64,000 nt of DNA from Marinobacter sp. ELB17 (GCF_000169375.1 NZ_AAXY01000005.1:231692-295691); one strand, 5' to 3'. Shown: positions 36,223-45,990, counted from the first letter of the stretch. Numbers and translations: made by a program. Notes: generated by a model not told the origin, from the letters alone.

Positions 36223-37455
36223 ATGAAGCATATTGCAGTTATTGGCGGTGGTATCACCGGTATCACCACCGCTTACTCTCTGGCCAAGCGCGGCTTCGAC
36301 GTCACCGTTTACGAAAAGCATCGTTATGCGGCTATGGAAACGTCTTTCGCAAATGGCGGTCAATTGTCGGCGTCCAATGCAGAAGTCTGGAACAACTGGC
36401 AGACCGTGATCAAAGGCATGAAATGGATGTTCCACAGCAATGCACCGCTGCTGGTTAATCCCAAGCCCTCCTGGCACAAATTGAGCTGGTTTGCCGAGTT
36501 CATGGCGGCCATTCCCCAGTACGAAAAAAATACCACCGAAACCGCCCGCCTGGCGATCGCTGCCCGTGAGCATCTGTTTTCATGGGCAAAAGAAGAAGGT
36601 ATCGATTTCGACCTGAAGGAACAGGGCATACTGCACATCTATCGCGACAAGGCCGGCTTCGACCACGCGGCAAACGTCTCGAAATTGCTGGCAGCAGGAG
36701 GTCTGGAGCGCCGGGCAGTCACGCCCGATGAAATGAAGGCAATCGAGCCCACCCTGGCCGGCACCTACTACGGTGGCTTTTTCACCGAAAGCGATTCCAC
36801 CGGTGATATTCACAAGTTTACCAGCGGCCTGGCAGATGCGATCCAGCGCCGCGGCGTAAAAACGTGTTATGGCCACACGGTTACCGAGCTGAGTGCAGAT
36901 CAATCCCATGCCTGGGTAACGTCTTTTGATGGCGAACAACAAATTCGTAACACCTTCGATGGTGTCGTGGTATGTGCAGGCGTTGGCAGCAGGGATCTGG
37001 CTGCGAAACTGGGCGACCGCGTTAACATTTATCCGGTGAAAGGCTATTCCATCACGGTTGAGCTGGACGACGAAGCTTCCCGGCAAGCGGCGCCGACCGT
37101 TAGCCTGCTGGACGATGCCACCAAGCTGGTCACCAGCCGGTTGGGCGATGATCGTTTCCGCATTGCGGGCACAGCAGAATTCAACGGCTACAATCGCAAC
37201 ATTCGGGATGACCGCATTCGCCCACTCACCCGTTGGGTTGAGCAATGCTTCCCCGGGGTCTGTACCCGGCGCGTTGTGCCCTGGGCGGGACTGCGCCCCA
37301 TGCTTCCCACCATGATGCCGCGAGTCGGCCCGGGTCGCCTGCCAACGGTGTTCTACAATACTGGCCATGGCCACTTGGGTTGGACGCTGTCACCCATTAC
37401 CGCCGAGATGCTGGCCGAAGCCGTTGAAACGGCGCCTGCTTACCAGGAACGCTGA
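36223..37455 (+). CDS. DadA-family D-amino acid dehydrogenase / glycine-type oxidoreductase
   Basis: 410 residues, FAD enzyme oxidising small amino acids to imino acids. Seen: dinucleotide fold VIGGGITGITTAYSLAKRG (residues 6-24), ETSFANGGQLSASNAEVWN, PVKGYSITVEL and the C-terminal YNTGHGHLGWTLSP. Slightly shorter than E. coli DadA (432). Start: ATG with TCTGGAGA 7 bases upstream. A tandem glycine riboswitch directly precedes it, so glycine itself, or a compound giving glycine, is likely the physiological substrate or signal. No alanine racemase gene follows, unlike dadAX operons. Confidence 0.88.
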   Translation: MKHIAVIGGGITGITTAYSLAKRGFDVTVYEKHRYAAMETSFANGGQLSASNAEVWNNWQTVIKGMKWMFHSNAPLLVNPKPSWHKLSWFAEFMAAIPQYEKNTTETARLAIAAREHLFSWAKEEGIDFDLKEQGILHIYRDKAGFDHAANVSKLLAAGGLERRAVTPDEMKAIEPTLAGTYYGGFFTESDSTGDIHKFTSGLADAIQRRGVKTCYGHTVTELSADQSHAWVTSFDGEQQIRNTFDGVVVCAGVGSRDLAAKLGDRVNIYPVKGYSITVELDDEASRQAAPTVSLLDDATKLVTSRLGDDRFRIAGTAEFNGYNRNIRDDRIRPLTRWVEQCFPGVCTRRVVPWAGLRPMLPTMMPRVGPGRLPTVFYNTGHGHLGWTLSPITAEMLAEAVETAPAYQER

Positions 37456-37572
37456 AACAGCATTCGATCCCGGGCGGTTTTTCAATCTTGCTATGAAGCG
37501 ATGTATAGGACAATCACCTCACCCAGGTCACGCCGACATAACGCACTTTTATAAATGAACGTAGACGTGCGA

Positions 37573-37599
37573 ATTCGCCTACCGACTCGGTAGGCGAAT
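37573..37599 (+). terminator. inverted repeat downstream of dadA-like gene
   Basis: ATTCGCCTACC, five-base loop GACTC, then GGTAGGCGAAT: an 11 bp perfect stem 118 bp after the stop. No T tract follows, so it is either a weak terminator or a protein-binding palindrome. Confidence 0.5.
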
Positions 37600-37715
37600 C
37601 CTCATGCCCCATCAAAAGTATTGTCAATACGGGAGTTGCCCTATCCTTACCACTGACTTATGACATGTTATAACGTTATTAATTCTTATCAGAAACAGCG
37701 GGGATTTATAAAAAA

Positions 37716-37988
37716 TACTGGCAAAAACTGCCCGTCACCGTTCTATCGGGCTTTCTTGGTGCTGGCAAAACCACGGTTTTGAGCCACCTGCTGAATAATC
37801 GGGAGGGCCGTCGGGTGGCAATGATTGTCAACGACATGAGCGAAATCAACATTGACGCCAGTGCCGTGAAAAACGAGGTGCAATTAAATCGTAGCGAGGA
37901 GAAGCTCGTTGAAATGAGCAACGGCTGCATCTGTTGCACCCTGCGTGAAGACCTGTCGCTGGAGGTACGCAAGCTAGCTGATGTATGA
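37716..37988 (+). pseudogene. CobW/ZigA-type GTPase metallochaperone, N-terminal fragment
   Basis: About 90 codons read [20 protein letters not shown] (Walker A GFLGAGKT), [15 protein letters not shown] and [15 protein letters not shown] with the metal-binding CxCC. The frame ends at a TGA just after RKLADV; complete proteins have 320-400 residues. No ATG stands where the family starts (the codon is TAC), so both ends are lost. Intact relatives hand zinc to target enzymes and are usually Zur-regulated. Confidence 0.82.
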
Positions 37989-38402
37989 CTCTCGACGAGC
38001 GTCGATTGCTGCTCTCCTGTGACTTTCTTTCGCCCGCTAATCCATGAACATTGATGCTATTTATTAACCCGAAACACCAAATTCGCCGTTACCGGCACGG
38101 CACCTTCTACCTGAATATAGGGCCGCAGGTCTGCGCTCAAATCGTGTTGGGTCACCAGTGGAAAGCGTATTTCAGCGTGGCCAAACACAGGCAAAGCACA
38201 ACCATAAACCATAAATAACGCATAGCGAGATCCGGTTCCATCAGAGCACTAATACCTGCAATGATGGACGAACACTTCGAAGCTAGCCGTGGTGACCAAC
38301 GTATTCGCAGAATAATTCAGTCGAACGCCATATTTTCCATATTTCACAGGCATCTGTTTACAGGCGCTTAATGTTAACCGGCATCTATTGAAAGGCATCG
38401 AA
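37989..38402. other. gene-poor stretch with a short unassigned coding relic
   Basis: No complete gene. On the minus strand, about 38050-38185, one frame reads FGHAEIRFPLVTQHDLSADL and on to VTANLVFRVNK before a stop; it looks protein-like but I cannot name it. It may be the C-terminus of a lost gene. Confidence 0.3.
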
Positions 38403-39107
38403 ATGACATCAAAAAAATGGATTACGATTTCATCCGACGATAAAAACACGTTTTCCGGCTACCTGGCATTGCCACCGGCCGGAACAGGCCCTGGCCTGGT
38501 GCTGATTCAGGAAATATGGGGAGTAAACGATCACATTCGTGCCGTCGCCGAGCAGTATGCGCTGGACGGCTTCGTGGTGCTGGCACCGGATGTGTTCTGG
38601 CGCCAACAAACCAGAACCAATCTGGGCTATACCGAAGCGGGCACCGCCGAAGCGTTTGAGCTGATGAAAGGCACCGACTTCAGTCAGGCGGCAGAAGACG
38701 TTGTGACCGCCATTGAACATCTACGGGGATTGTCGCAGGTGTCTGGCAAGGTGGGCGTGCTTGGTTTTTGCATGGGCGGGCAGCTGGCCTATCGGGCTGC
38801 CGCCAGCGGCATGCCAGACGCCGCTGTCAGCTATTACGGTGGCGGGATTCAAAACCATCTGGACGTGGCCGGGCAGATAAGCCAACCCATATTGTTCCAT
38901 TACGCCGGGCTGGACGGCTTAATACCGGCCAGCGCCGTCGATCAGGTGCGCAAGGCTTTTGACGGCCAGAAACACGCCAGCATTCACAACTACGAGGGAG
39001 TGGATCACGGCTTCAACTGTTGGGGGCGACCGGCTTACAACCAGCGTGCGGCGGCGTTGGCCCGCGGCCGCACGCTGGTATTTCTGGCTCAGCACCTGGC
39101 AGGCTGA
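38403..39107 (+). CDS. dienelactone hydrolase family protein
   Basis: Alpha/beta-hydrolase of 234 residues. The triad can be placed: Cys123 (GFCMGG), Asp171 (HYAGLDGLIP), His202 (VDHGFNC); Glu37 (IQEIWG) is the residue that activates the Cys in this family. Hydrolyses dienelactone or similar small lactones/esters in the cytoplasm. Start: ATG at 38403 with AAAGG 9 bases upstream rather than an in-frame TTG five codons earlier. No chlorocatechol genes are nearby, so its natural substrate is open. Confidence 0.88.
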   Translation: MTSKKWITISSDDKNTFSGYLALPPAGTGPGLVLIQEIWGVNDHIRAVAEQYALDGFVVLAPDVFWRQQTRTNLGYTEAGTAEAFELMKGTDFSQAAEDVVTAIEHLRGLSQVSGKVGVLGFCMGGQLAYRAAASGMPDAAVSYYGGGIQNHLDVAGQISQPILFHYAGLDGLIPASAVDQVRKAFDGQKHASIHNYEGVDHGFNCWGRPAYNQRAAALARGRTLVFLAQHLAG

Positions 39108-39129
39108 GCTGAGCTGGGTTGAGCTAAGA

Positions 39130-40416
39130 TTAACCGGGCTGCAAACCGTTGAGGATGGCGCCAATGAATTCGTCCATCATCGGGCGATTGCTCGTCGCGC
39201 TTTTGTTAATCGCATCTTGCTGGTCATCCAACATTCTCTGCACCAGATCATTCAGGGTGGTGGTATCAAGGCCCTTGTCGATGCCACCCTGCCCCAGCTC
39301 GCGAACATCCTGAGCCAACCCGGCCAACGGCCGCAGCTGGCTGGCCAGTGACGGCTGGCCAGATGTGGACTCATAGGCCGTGGTTGATACTGTGCGGCTG
39401 GAAGACAGATTCAGGCTAAAACTGGCCAGTTCTTCGCCGCCCAGGTTCAAGCCCCGTGCGGATTCAAACGCGCCCTGAACATCGCCGCGGAAAAACTGCC
39501 CGGCAACGCCCTGCGCCTGTTCCAGCAAGCCGGCAATGGCTTCACGTTCGCCACTGTCCAGGTCACCTTCCACACTGAACGAGTAGCGCCCGGCGGAAGC
39601 ATTGACTGCAGTCAGTGAATTCGACTCACCGCTCTCGCTGCTCGTTGAACGGCTTTGAACCGCTGAGTAACGGTCCTCTTCCATCAGAATGGACACTTTG
39701 TCGCCATCGGCAGTGGTCACTTCAAAACGGAAGGCGCCGCGGGAGGCGGACTCAACCTGCATACCGCTGCGGCTAACCGCCTCGACACCGCCAGCGGGTG
39801 CCGGCTGGCCCAAAAAGCGCTCGGCGAGTTTATCCAAGCCGTTCTGAATGCGATTGAAGCCGTCATCAATCTCGCTGGCCAGCTTAGGATTCATCAACCC
39901 CAAGGCTTCAATTTGCTCACGGGCTTCGCCGTAGCCTTTTTCAATACCAGAGCGGGCCTGCTCCATAAGATTAGCCAGGCGTTCAGGGTCGGCTCCGGCC
40001 GCTGCTTCCTGTTCCAGCCTCAGCTGAATAAAGCTCAGTACAGTGCCCGCCACGTCCGCGGCAGACGGCGGCTGAAAACCACTGCCAAGATTGCGCGCTG
40101 CGCCGCCGCCGGGGCCTTCAAGCTTGCCCAGGCTTTGCTCCATCTGCTGCTGCAAGCGCGAACGCAGCACGTTGATGGCATCTTCAGGCGTGCGAATAAC
40201 CCGGCGCTGGGATTTGCTGGCAGATTCTGTGGCTTTCGCTTCATCACCGGCCTGGCCGTTATTTACCTGGCCAGAGAACGGGGCGTCACGGCGTTGCGCC
40301 TGTGCCTCGTTGGTGGCGCTTGATTGAGACGGCGATTGAGACCGCGACTGAAGTGATGGCTGTGATGATGACTGTGGTGATGACGGCGAAAGCGGACCGT
40401 ATAAAGGCGAAACCAT
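39130..40416 (-). CDS. DUF5610 domain protein
   Basis: 428 residues. N-terminal 70 residues are Ser/Gln-rich and low complexity. A helical domain follows (about 75-190: RTPEDAINVLRSRLQQQM; GTVLSFIQLRLEQEA; GYGEAREQIEALG), which is the DUF5610 pattern. A beta-rich part (225-300) and a C-terminal helical tail complete it. No signal peptide or membrane segment. Function unknown; such proteins often occur in flagellated marine gammaproteobacteria. Monocistronic, convergent with the hydrolase gene. Confidence 0.65.
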   Translation of the reverse strand: MVSPLYGPLSPSSPQSSSQPSLQSRSQSPSQSSATNEAQAQRRDAPFSGQVNNGQAGDEAKATESASKSQRRVIRTPEDAINVLRSRLQQQMEQSLGKLEGPGGGAARNLGSGFQPPSAADVAGTVLSFIQLRLEQEAAAGADPERLANLMEQARSGIEKGYGEAREQIEALGLMNPKLASEIDDGFNRIQNGLDKLAERFLGQPAPAGGVEAVSRSGMQVESASRGAFRFEVTTADGDKVSILMEEDRYSAVQSRSTSSESGESNSLTAVNASAGRYSFSVEGDLDSGEREAIAGLLEQAQGVAGQFFRGDVQGAFESARGLNLGGEELASFSLNLSSSRTVSTTAYESTSGQPSLASQLRPLAGLAQDVRELGQGGIDKGLDTTTLNDLVQRMLDDQQDAINKSATSNRPMMDEFIGAILNGLQPG

Positions 40417-40512
40417 GGCAAAAACCCTCGTTCAAACGTTCAAGCTGCAATTCACAAACAGCCAAATCTGTTACAACGGGTATCGGCGCGCGGCGCTCAA
40501 ACTTTAACCGGT

Positions 40513-40857
40513 TTATTTTTGTACCCAGCGGCCACCCATTTCGATGTATTGCCCGGCTGGAGTTTTCTCAACCGCTTTCTGGCCCGCCACAGCTTCCACT
40601 TTTGACACTGCAATGCCGTTCTTCTGGGCAATGCCTGTGTACGCTTCGCGACGGGCATCATTGATGGCCTCTGCAATATCGCGGGCGCGGGCATCAGACG
40701 TCACCGGAGCCAGGTAACCCGACGGCGTTTCACCTAACAAACCCTGGCTTTTTGCAGAATCCAGAGCATTTTTGGCTTCGTCGAGGCTCATGGCAAACGC
40801 CGGAATGCTCAGGCTCATCGTTAGCAGCAAGGCAGCGATGCGCTGGTAAATAGTCAT
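40513..40857 (-). CDS. ydbL: YdbL family protein (DUF1318)
   Basis: 114 residues, Sec signal peptide (IAALLLTMSLSIPAFA), mature periplasmic domain of about 90 residues with ALDSAKSQGLLGETPSGYL, the conserved DUF1318 stretch. AAGGAG 6 bases before the ATG at 40857 fixes the start. Last gene of the YdbH-YnbE-YdbL set. In E. coli the set builds an intermembrane bridge for phospholipid transport; YdbL is thought to tune assembly of the other two. Confidence 0.85.
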   Translation of the reverse strand: MTIYQRIAALLLTMSLSIPAFAMSLDEAKNALDSAKSQGLLGETPSGYLAPVTSDARARDIAEAINDARREAYTGIAQKNGIAVSKVEAVAGQKAVEKTPAGQYIEMGGRWVQK

Positions 40858-40970
40858 ATTCAACTCCTTGATTATCAGGTGCGTACACTCTTTATTCTCA
40901 GGTACGCACACTCTCGATTGTTTGGTACGTGCGCCCGTTATCGTCGGGTGTTTGTAACAGGGTTGCGAAC

Positions 40971-41186
40971 TCAGAACAGGCCTTTTTCACTGAACAGCTC
41001 GTCCACATCCTTATCGACCTTCACGTAAATTTCGTGCTGAATTTTTACGTTCAGGTTGACCGTAATCGGCTCTTGGGGTGCCTGCACCCGCACCGTGGGC
41101 GTGCAACCAGACATCACGGTGGCCAGCAACAAGCCCGCAAGCATCGCCGTTAGCGGGCGAAAAACATTCAAACCAACACACGTCAT
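40971..41186 (-). CDS. ynbE: YnbE family outer-membrane lipoprotein
   Basis: 71 residues with a lipobox (ATVMSGC) after a hydrophobic stretch, then VNLNVKIQHEIYVKVDKDVD, the conserved YnbE part. Family knowledge: YnbE stacks its beta strand onto the C-terminal end of YdbH and anchors the bridge in the outer membrane. The ATG at 41186 follows AAAGGAG with a 9-base spacer; the longer GTG form would start before that site. Only 24 bp separates it from ydbH. Confidence 0.85.
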   Translation of the reverse strand: MTCVGLNVFRPLTAMLAGLLLATVMSGCTPTVRVQAPQEPITVNLNVKIQHEIYVKVDKDVDELFSEKGLF

Positions 41187-41210
41187 AATAATATGCTCCT
41201 TTATTACCAC

Positions 41211-44060
41211 TTACTTTATCAGGTCTTCCGCGGCTTCGCGCTCGCGCTTTTTAAGCAGCTTTTTCACCCGCTCGGCCACCGCATCTGTCACCCGGCCGCT
41301 GAGTTGCAAGCTGGTCAGCAAGGCGGGGATATTTTCTTCAATATTAATATTCAACACCACAGCACGGCCATCACCCACCTCCGGGCTGTTGCCTTGCAAA
41401 TGCAGGCCCAGCAACAAAGTGCCGTTTTCGTCGTAATCAATATCGCTGCTGAGAGCGGAATAACGAAAGTTTTCCAAAGCTTTCGACACTAACTCCATAG
41501 TTTCGTTTTTTCGCCCCAGGGCGCGCAGCCGTTCCGCACTCAATTGCAGCTGGCCACCCGGTTCCAACGCACCCAGGCGGCCACGTTTCACCTGTACACC
41601 CGTGGCTGGGTCTATCACTAGCGGTATGGTACCGCTGAGCATGCCGGTGCCGGCCAGGCCCTCTGCCGGGTACACCCGTAACAACTGCGCCAGATTTAAG
41701 CGGTCCAATTCCAGCGGCACGGTGACCGGAGCTGAGGCCAAATCCCAACGGCCCGACGCGATGTTCAACTGCCCACCCAAGGCGCCGGCATTGGCCTGGG
41801 TTAAGGTAAGCTGCCCCGCCATTGGCTGTTGTGCTGGTGCACGGTAATCCCCGGCCAGGGCAATGGGTCCTAATGGAATGCCGGGATTGATCTCATCCAA
41901 GGTCAACTGCGATGTCGATACCTGAAATTGGTCAGACTTCAACGTGGCTTCAACGGTGCCATTCATGTTGCGCCATGCGGTGCGATCCCAGGTACCACCA
42001 ACGTCCAGAAACACCAGTTTGCCATCGACAACCAACGGTTGGCCGGGCAGCAGCTGTGCGTTCACGTTGGCACTTATAGTGCCGCCGCTGGCGTCAAGCA
42101 GTTCCGGCCAGGCCACAAGCACCCGCCCCAGGCCGTCAATTTCCCGCTTGCCGCTCACCCGCATTTGCGCGTTAACACCAACGGCCTGTGCGGCCGCGCT
42201 GCCATAAGGAACTTTCAGGTTGATATTAGCGGAGGTACCGCTGTTCGCTTTGGCTATTCCCGACCATTGAAGGCCATTCGTATCGGTTTTCGTTTTGCCG
42301 TTAAATTGCCAGCCTTGCGTCAGCAACTGAGGATGTTTTATCTGCTTGACGCTTATATCCAAAGGTCCGCTAAATGACAAGCTCTCCAACGTCGCCGGGG
42401 CGGTGTTGAAGCCTGCCGTCAGGTTATTGCCAGCCAGTGCCAATTGCAGATTTTGTAGCTCAAGCGCCTCGGCATTATCGCCGCCCAGCGATTTAACCTG
42501 AGTGGCGGAAACCCGGGACGATTGGGCGAAGATCAGATTCGCCTCTGTCGATGTCAGTTCACCGCTCATCAACAGAGCCAGTTCGGGCTTATCAATACGC
42601 CACTGGCCAACATCCAGCCGAGCCAGATTTGCTGTAAGCCGGGTTTGGGCCAGTTGCACCTGCCAGGGCGCCGAAGTAGAAATCGCCAAGTGGGCATCAA
42701 CGTTAAGATCAGCCGCGCCGCGGCTGCGCAGGGCGACCTGCAGCGGAAGCGGCGCATTCGTTGCATTTTTGTTTGCACCCGTTTCATTTGCGCCAGACAG
42801 CGCAGATGCCGTTGCAGGTAAAGCAGGGGCCGGGCGTAAAGACAGTTCTAGCTGTTGCGGACGCAACTGCGCAGGCAATGTCGCGGCCCACTGCGCTGGC
42901 TGCGTTAGTACCAGGTCTGCGCTTAGGGTTTGTGGTTGCCATTTGCCCTGGTTAAGCGCCAACGCCAGCGCAAGATCTCCCTTTATACTGCCCAGGCCCG
43001 GCACCGGCCAGGGCTGTGGCACCCGGGCTTCGGCATTGACCGTGCCTGTCGCCTTCGCAAAAGAACTCTGCCGTGGCCCCTGAAAATCCCAACGGACGTT
43101 CACCGAGCCCTGCTCTGGCTGGGCAAAACTCGCCTCCTGGGGCAACGGAGTCCAGCTCTGAACCCAGGCTATCAGCCACTCTGCGTTGGGCAGCTCCGGC
43201 ACAGCGAGGGACCCTTGCCAGTGTACTTCTGTGTTCGACTCAAGCGGGCGGTAGCGGGTTTCCAGGGTCAGGTTGCGCGTATTGTCGATATCGACGGTTG
43301 CTGACATCTGCAGTCCCTGCTCACCGGGTGCAGCACTATCCCTGCCAATCAAGGCACTTCCTTCAATCAAAGCATCTTCTTTGACTGAAGCAGGCCCTTT
43401 AATCGAGGAGAGTTCTTTAATAGAAGCGAATTCTGCAACAAAATCGACCCGATGCCCTTGGTGCTCCAGCGACAAACTCGCGTTTATAGGTAAACCATTG
43501 TCTGTTTCTTGCGCGCTTTGCTGAATATCCAAGGCACCTTGCAGCGAGCAGCGGCCGCTGGCACAAGGAAGAATGGCCTGAAATTGCTGGACACGAACGC
43601 GTGAGGGCAGCCACGGAGGTAGTTGAAGAGGTAGTTGCGGCGGCATGTGTTCAAATACGGAGAAAGCGGGTGTGGCAGAAGGGGCATCAACCGCTGACGC
43701 AGGCTCGATCGCAACAATATCGAGTTCCAGTTGCTGCGCGTTCACAGTATTCAACTGCGGCAACCCGTTTTTCCACTGCCACTTACTGCCGTCTCCCCAG
43801 TGCCAGCCCAGGGTGATATCGCGAGCGTCTATTGTAAGACGGCGTTCAGGGCTTAGCTGAATAACCGTCAGTTCAGCGACCGACACGCCGTGCAAACCCA
43901 ACCGGGTACCCTGCCACTGAACCTGCTCAATGTTGTTCTGTGCCAGCATCGCTTCCCAGCTGTGCTTCACCCAAAAAGCACCTGCCCACAAAGCCAGCAA
44001 CGCAATCAATAGCAGAATAATCACCCGCGAACGGGTTTTGTGTTTGCGCCCAGCGTTCAT
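41211..44060 (-). CDS. ydbH: YdbH family AsmA-like intermembrane phospholipid transport protein
   Basis: 949 residues: one N-terminal membrane helix (VIILLLIALLALWAGAFWV), then a long periplasmic beta-strand-rich region and a DUF3971-like end. The family forms a lipid-conducting groove across the periplasm together with YnbE and is redundant with TamB and YhdP in E. coli. The gene order ydbH-ynbE-ydbL matches E. coli. Odd: residues about 208-240 hold a Ser/Ile/Lys-Glu repeat (ASIKELSSIKGPASVKED, ALIEGSALI), encoded by short near-repeats at 43347-43433, probably a recent loop expansion. Confidence 0.85.
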   Translation of the reverse strand: MNAGRKHKTRSRVIILLLIALLALWAGAFWVKHSWEAMLAQNNIEQVQWQGTRLGLHGVSVAELTVIQLSPERRLTIDARDITLGWHWGDGSKWQWKNGLPQLNTVNAQQLELDIVAIEPASAVDAPSATPAFSVFEHMPPQLPLQLPPWLPSRVRVQQFQAILPCASGRCSLQGALDIQQSAQETDNGLPINASLSLEHQGHRVDFVAEFASIKELSSIKGPASVKEDALIEGSALIGRDSAAPGEQGLQMSATVDIDNTRNLTLETRYRPLESNTEVHWQGSLAVPELPNAEWLIAWVQSWTPLPQEASFAQPEQGSVNVRWDFQGPRQSSFAKATGTVNAEARVPQPWPVPGLGSIKGDLALALALNQGKWQPQTLSADLVLTQPAQWAATLPAQLRPQQLELSLRPAPALPATASALSGANETGANKNATNAPLPLQVALRSRGAADLNVDAHLAISTSAPWQVQLAQTRLTANLARLDVGQWRIDKPELALLMSGELTSTEANLIFAQSSRVSATQVKSLGGDNAEALELQNLQLALAGNNLTAGFNTAPATLESLSFSGPLDISVKQIKHPQLLTQGWQFNGKTKTDTNGLQWSGIAKANSGTSANINLKVPYGSAAAQAVGVNAQMRVSGKREIDGLGRVLVAWPELLDASGGTISANVNAQLLPGQPLVVDGKLVFLDVGGTWDRTAWRNMNGTVEATLKSDQFQVSTSQLTLDEINPGIPLGPIALAGDYRAPAQQPMAGQLTLTQANAGALGGQLNIASGRWDLASAPVTVPLELDRLNLAQLLRVYPAEGLAGTGMLSGTIPLVIDPATGVQVKRGRLGALEPGGQLQLSAERLRALGRKNETMELVSKALENFRYSALSSDIDYDENGTLLLGLHLQGNSPEVGDGRAVVLNINIEENIPALLTSLQLSGRVTDAVAERVKKLLKKREREAAEDLIK

Positions 44061-44085
44061 GCGGAGCCCTTCCCTCGTTTGTCCA

Positions 44086-44694
44086 TCACAGTATGTCGAT
44101 GCGGCCCCGCGCCAGACGCACCCGATTTTTACGCTCCAGTTCTTTCAACAAACGGCTAACCACCTCCCGCGCGGTGCCCAGCTCAATGGCCAGATCCTGA
44201 TGGGTAATCAACAGCGGGCTGCGCTCGGCCCGCGCCTGTAGCCATTCGTTCAGGCGCTCATCCATGCGGCGAAAAGCCACCTCCTCCACTAATAGCATCA
44301 AGTCATCCAAACGGCGGCCATAAGATTCCATAATACCTTGGCGAAAACCGTCAGACTGGTCCATCAACCGGTCGAACAACGGCCGCGGCACCATGATCAC
44401 TTCGGCTTCGTCTTCCACATTGGCTTCTGCGCGGTAGCCAAAGCCGGTCATCAGGCAGCCGATAGACAACGTGCAGATATCGTTCGCGCCCATGCGATAA
44501 AGCACAATGCTGTTGCCGGAAGCGCCGGTCATCTGCACTTTAACAACCCCGCTGAGCACCAGTGGCAAGCCTTGGCAGCGCTCGCCGGGATTGAACAGAA
44601 CCTGGCCGGACGGGAAGGTCATCACCTGGGTCTGCTCTGCAAACTGCTGCCGTAGCTGGGGCGCCAAGGTGTGCAGAATACTGTGTTGCGACAT
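44086..44694 (-). CDS. Crp/Fnr family transcriptional regulator
   Basis: 202 residues: cyclic-nucleotide-binding-like beta-roll (FPSGQVLFNPGERCQGLPL, VLSGVVKVQ), dimer helix, then a winged helix-turn-helix with ITHQDLAIELGTAREVVSRLL. No N-terminal cysteine cluster, so it is not an oxygen-sensing FNR; residues for cAMP binding are not conserved either. Similar regulators in marine bacteria respond to redox or stress signals. Upstream of ydbH by 25 bp on the same strand, so it may head that operon. Confidence 0.85.
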   Translation of the reverse strand: MSQHSILHTLAPQLRQQFAEQTQVMTFPSGQVLFNPGERCQGLPLVLSGVVKVQMTGASGNSIVLYRMGANDICTLSIGCLMTGFGYRAEANVEDEAEVIMVPRPLFDRLMDQSDGFRQGIMESYGRRLDDLMLLVEEVAFRRMDERLNEWLQARAERSPLLITHQDLAIELGTAREVVSRLLKELERKNRVRLARGRIDIL

Positions 44695-45111
44695 AAATCC
44701 TTCCTGGGTTTTGGGTGCTCACCGCAGCGCTGGCCTAAAAGACAACGCGGCAGGAGCGTTTTGAGCATTGATGTGTATTGCCGGACGCGGCCCTTCTCTC
44801 TCAGGGCCTGAAGACCGTCTTCTTTTTTATGATAGCCCGCATCGGCCAAGGAATGCTTCACCTCCCAGGCAACCCGGATCCCCTAAGAAGACGGCTCTCT
44901 GGAGGCGCCCAGGTGGTGTTTGCGGAAATCACTCAAGCTTTGATGTTGTCGTTTTTAACCACTTTGTCTTCTTTTCTTGCCCCTACTTCGGTTTTTTTGA
45001 CCTGTTAATGTCAGATTTCCCAGTCATTCCGATGCTATCTTATTAACTGAGATAATCTTATCAACATGTGGTAAATATGAGTTACTGGCGAATATCCGCC
45101 CAGTAAAACAA
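44695..45111. other. intergenic region between two divergent regulators
   Basis: 417 bp without a credible gene. GATAATCTTATC (45051-45062) is a palindrome about 50 bp before the IclR start and could be an operator. Nothing else was found. Confidence 0.3.
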
Positions 45112-45990
45112 ATGACTCTAGTAGCCAAATTAACCATGACCACCGAAAACAATCAGACTAAAGTTCGGCCGTTCACGTCCAGCACAACGCTGGCGAAAGC
45201 CTCCCTGCTTTTGCGCACGGTTGCGAAAATCTTCCCGACCGGAGGCACCTTGTCCCGCATTGCCCGGGAAGTGGGCATGAACACGGCCACTGCGCATCGT
45301 CTGCTGACGGCGCTGGCCCATGAAGGGTTACTCACCTTTGACCCTTACGCCAAGACCTATCATGTCGGCTTTGAGCTGCTGCAAATTGCCGAGTCAGCAC
45401 AAGCGGTGGCACCGGATTTAAAGTTACGTCACCACCTGCGACCGATGCTGGCCAGTATTGCGCGGCGCACCGAAGAATCCACCTACCTTTCCATACTCGC
45501 CAATCGCGATTCCGTGTGCATTGACCTGGCCGAAGGCACGTATCCGATCAGCGCCAATACCCTAGTGGCAGGCGCGCGCAGACCTCTGGGCGTAGGTGCG
45601 GGCGCCATGGCGCTGCTGGCTGCTTTGCCTCTGAAGGAAGGTGACCAGATGGTGATAAAAAATCAGGAGCGCTATGAACGCTACTCCGGCATTACCCCGG
45701 CCGAGGTGGGGTACGGCCTGAGCGAGTGCCGCCGATTGGGCTTTGCGTTTAACAACGGGCGTATTGTGCCGGAAGTCGCGGCGCTTGGGGTGGCTTTCAG
45801 AGTGCCGGACAGCGAGCATCGTGTCGCTATCAGTGTTGCGTCCGTGGTGTCTCGTATGCACGCCGAGCGCCGGCAACTCGTTATCGACGTCATTCGAGAT
45901 GAGATTCGTCAGTGGATCTCGCAAGCGGTGGATCACCGGGCATTTAAAGGAAGCTGTGTTGGGAGCCGTTTCCACCGTTCGCTTGAGTAA
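45112..45990 (+). CDS. IclR family transcriptional regulator
   Basis: 292 residues: N-terminal winged helix with TLSRIAREVGMNTATAHRLL, then the IclR effector domain (LANRDSVCIDLAEGTYPIS; GVGAGAMALLAALP). Start could also be the ATG at 45136 (eight codons shorter); neither has a clear ribosome site. It stands just upstream of the TRAP/CoA-transferase block in the same orientation, so it most likely controls that block and responds to the acid it imports. Several IclR proteins of this kind regulate aromatic-acid (beta-ketoadipate) genes. Confidence 0.85.
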   Translation: MTLVAKLTMTTENNQTKVRPFTSSTTLAKASLLLRTVAKIFPTGGTLSRIAREVGMNTATAHRLLTALAHEGLLTFDPYAKTYHVGFELLQIAESAQAVAPDLKLRHHLRPMLASIARRTEESTYLSILANRDSVCIDLAEGTYPISANTLVAGARRPLGVGAGAMALLAALPLKEGDQMVIKNQERYERYSGITPAEVGYGLSECRRLGFAFNNGRIVPEVAALGVAFRVPDSEHRVAISVASVVSRMHAERRQLVIDVIRDEIRQWISQAVDHRAFKGSCVGSRFHRSLE

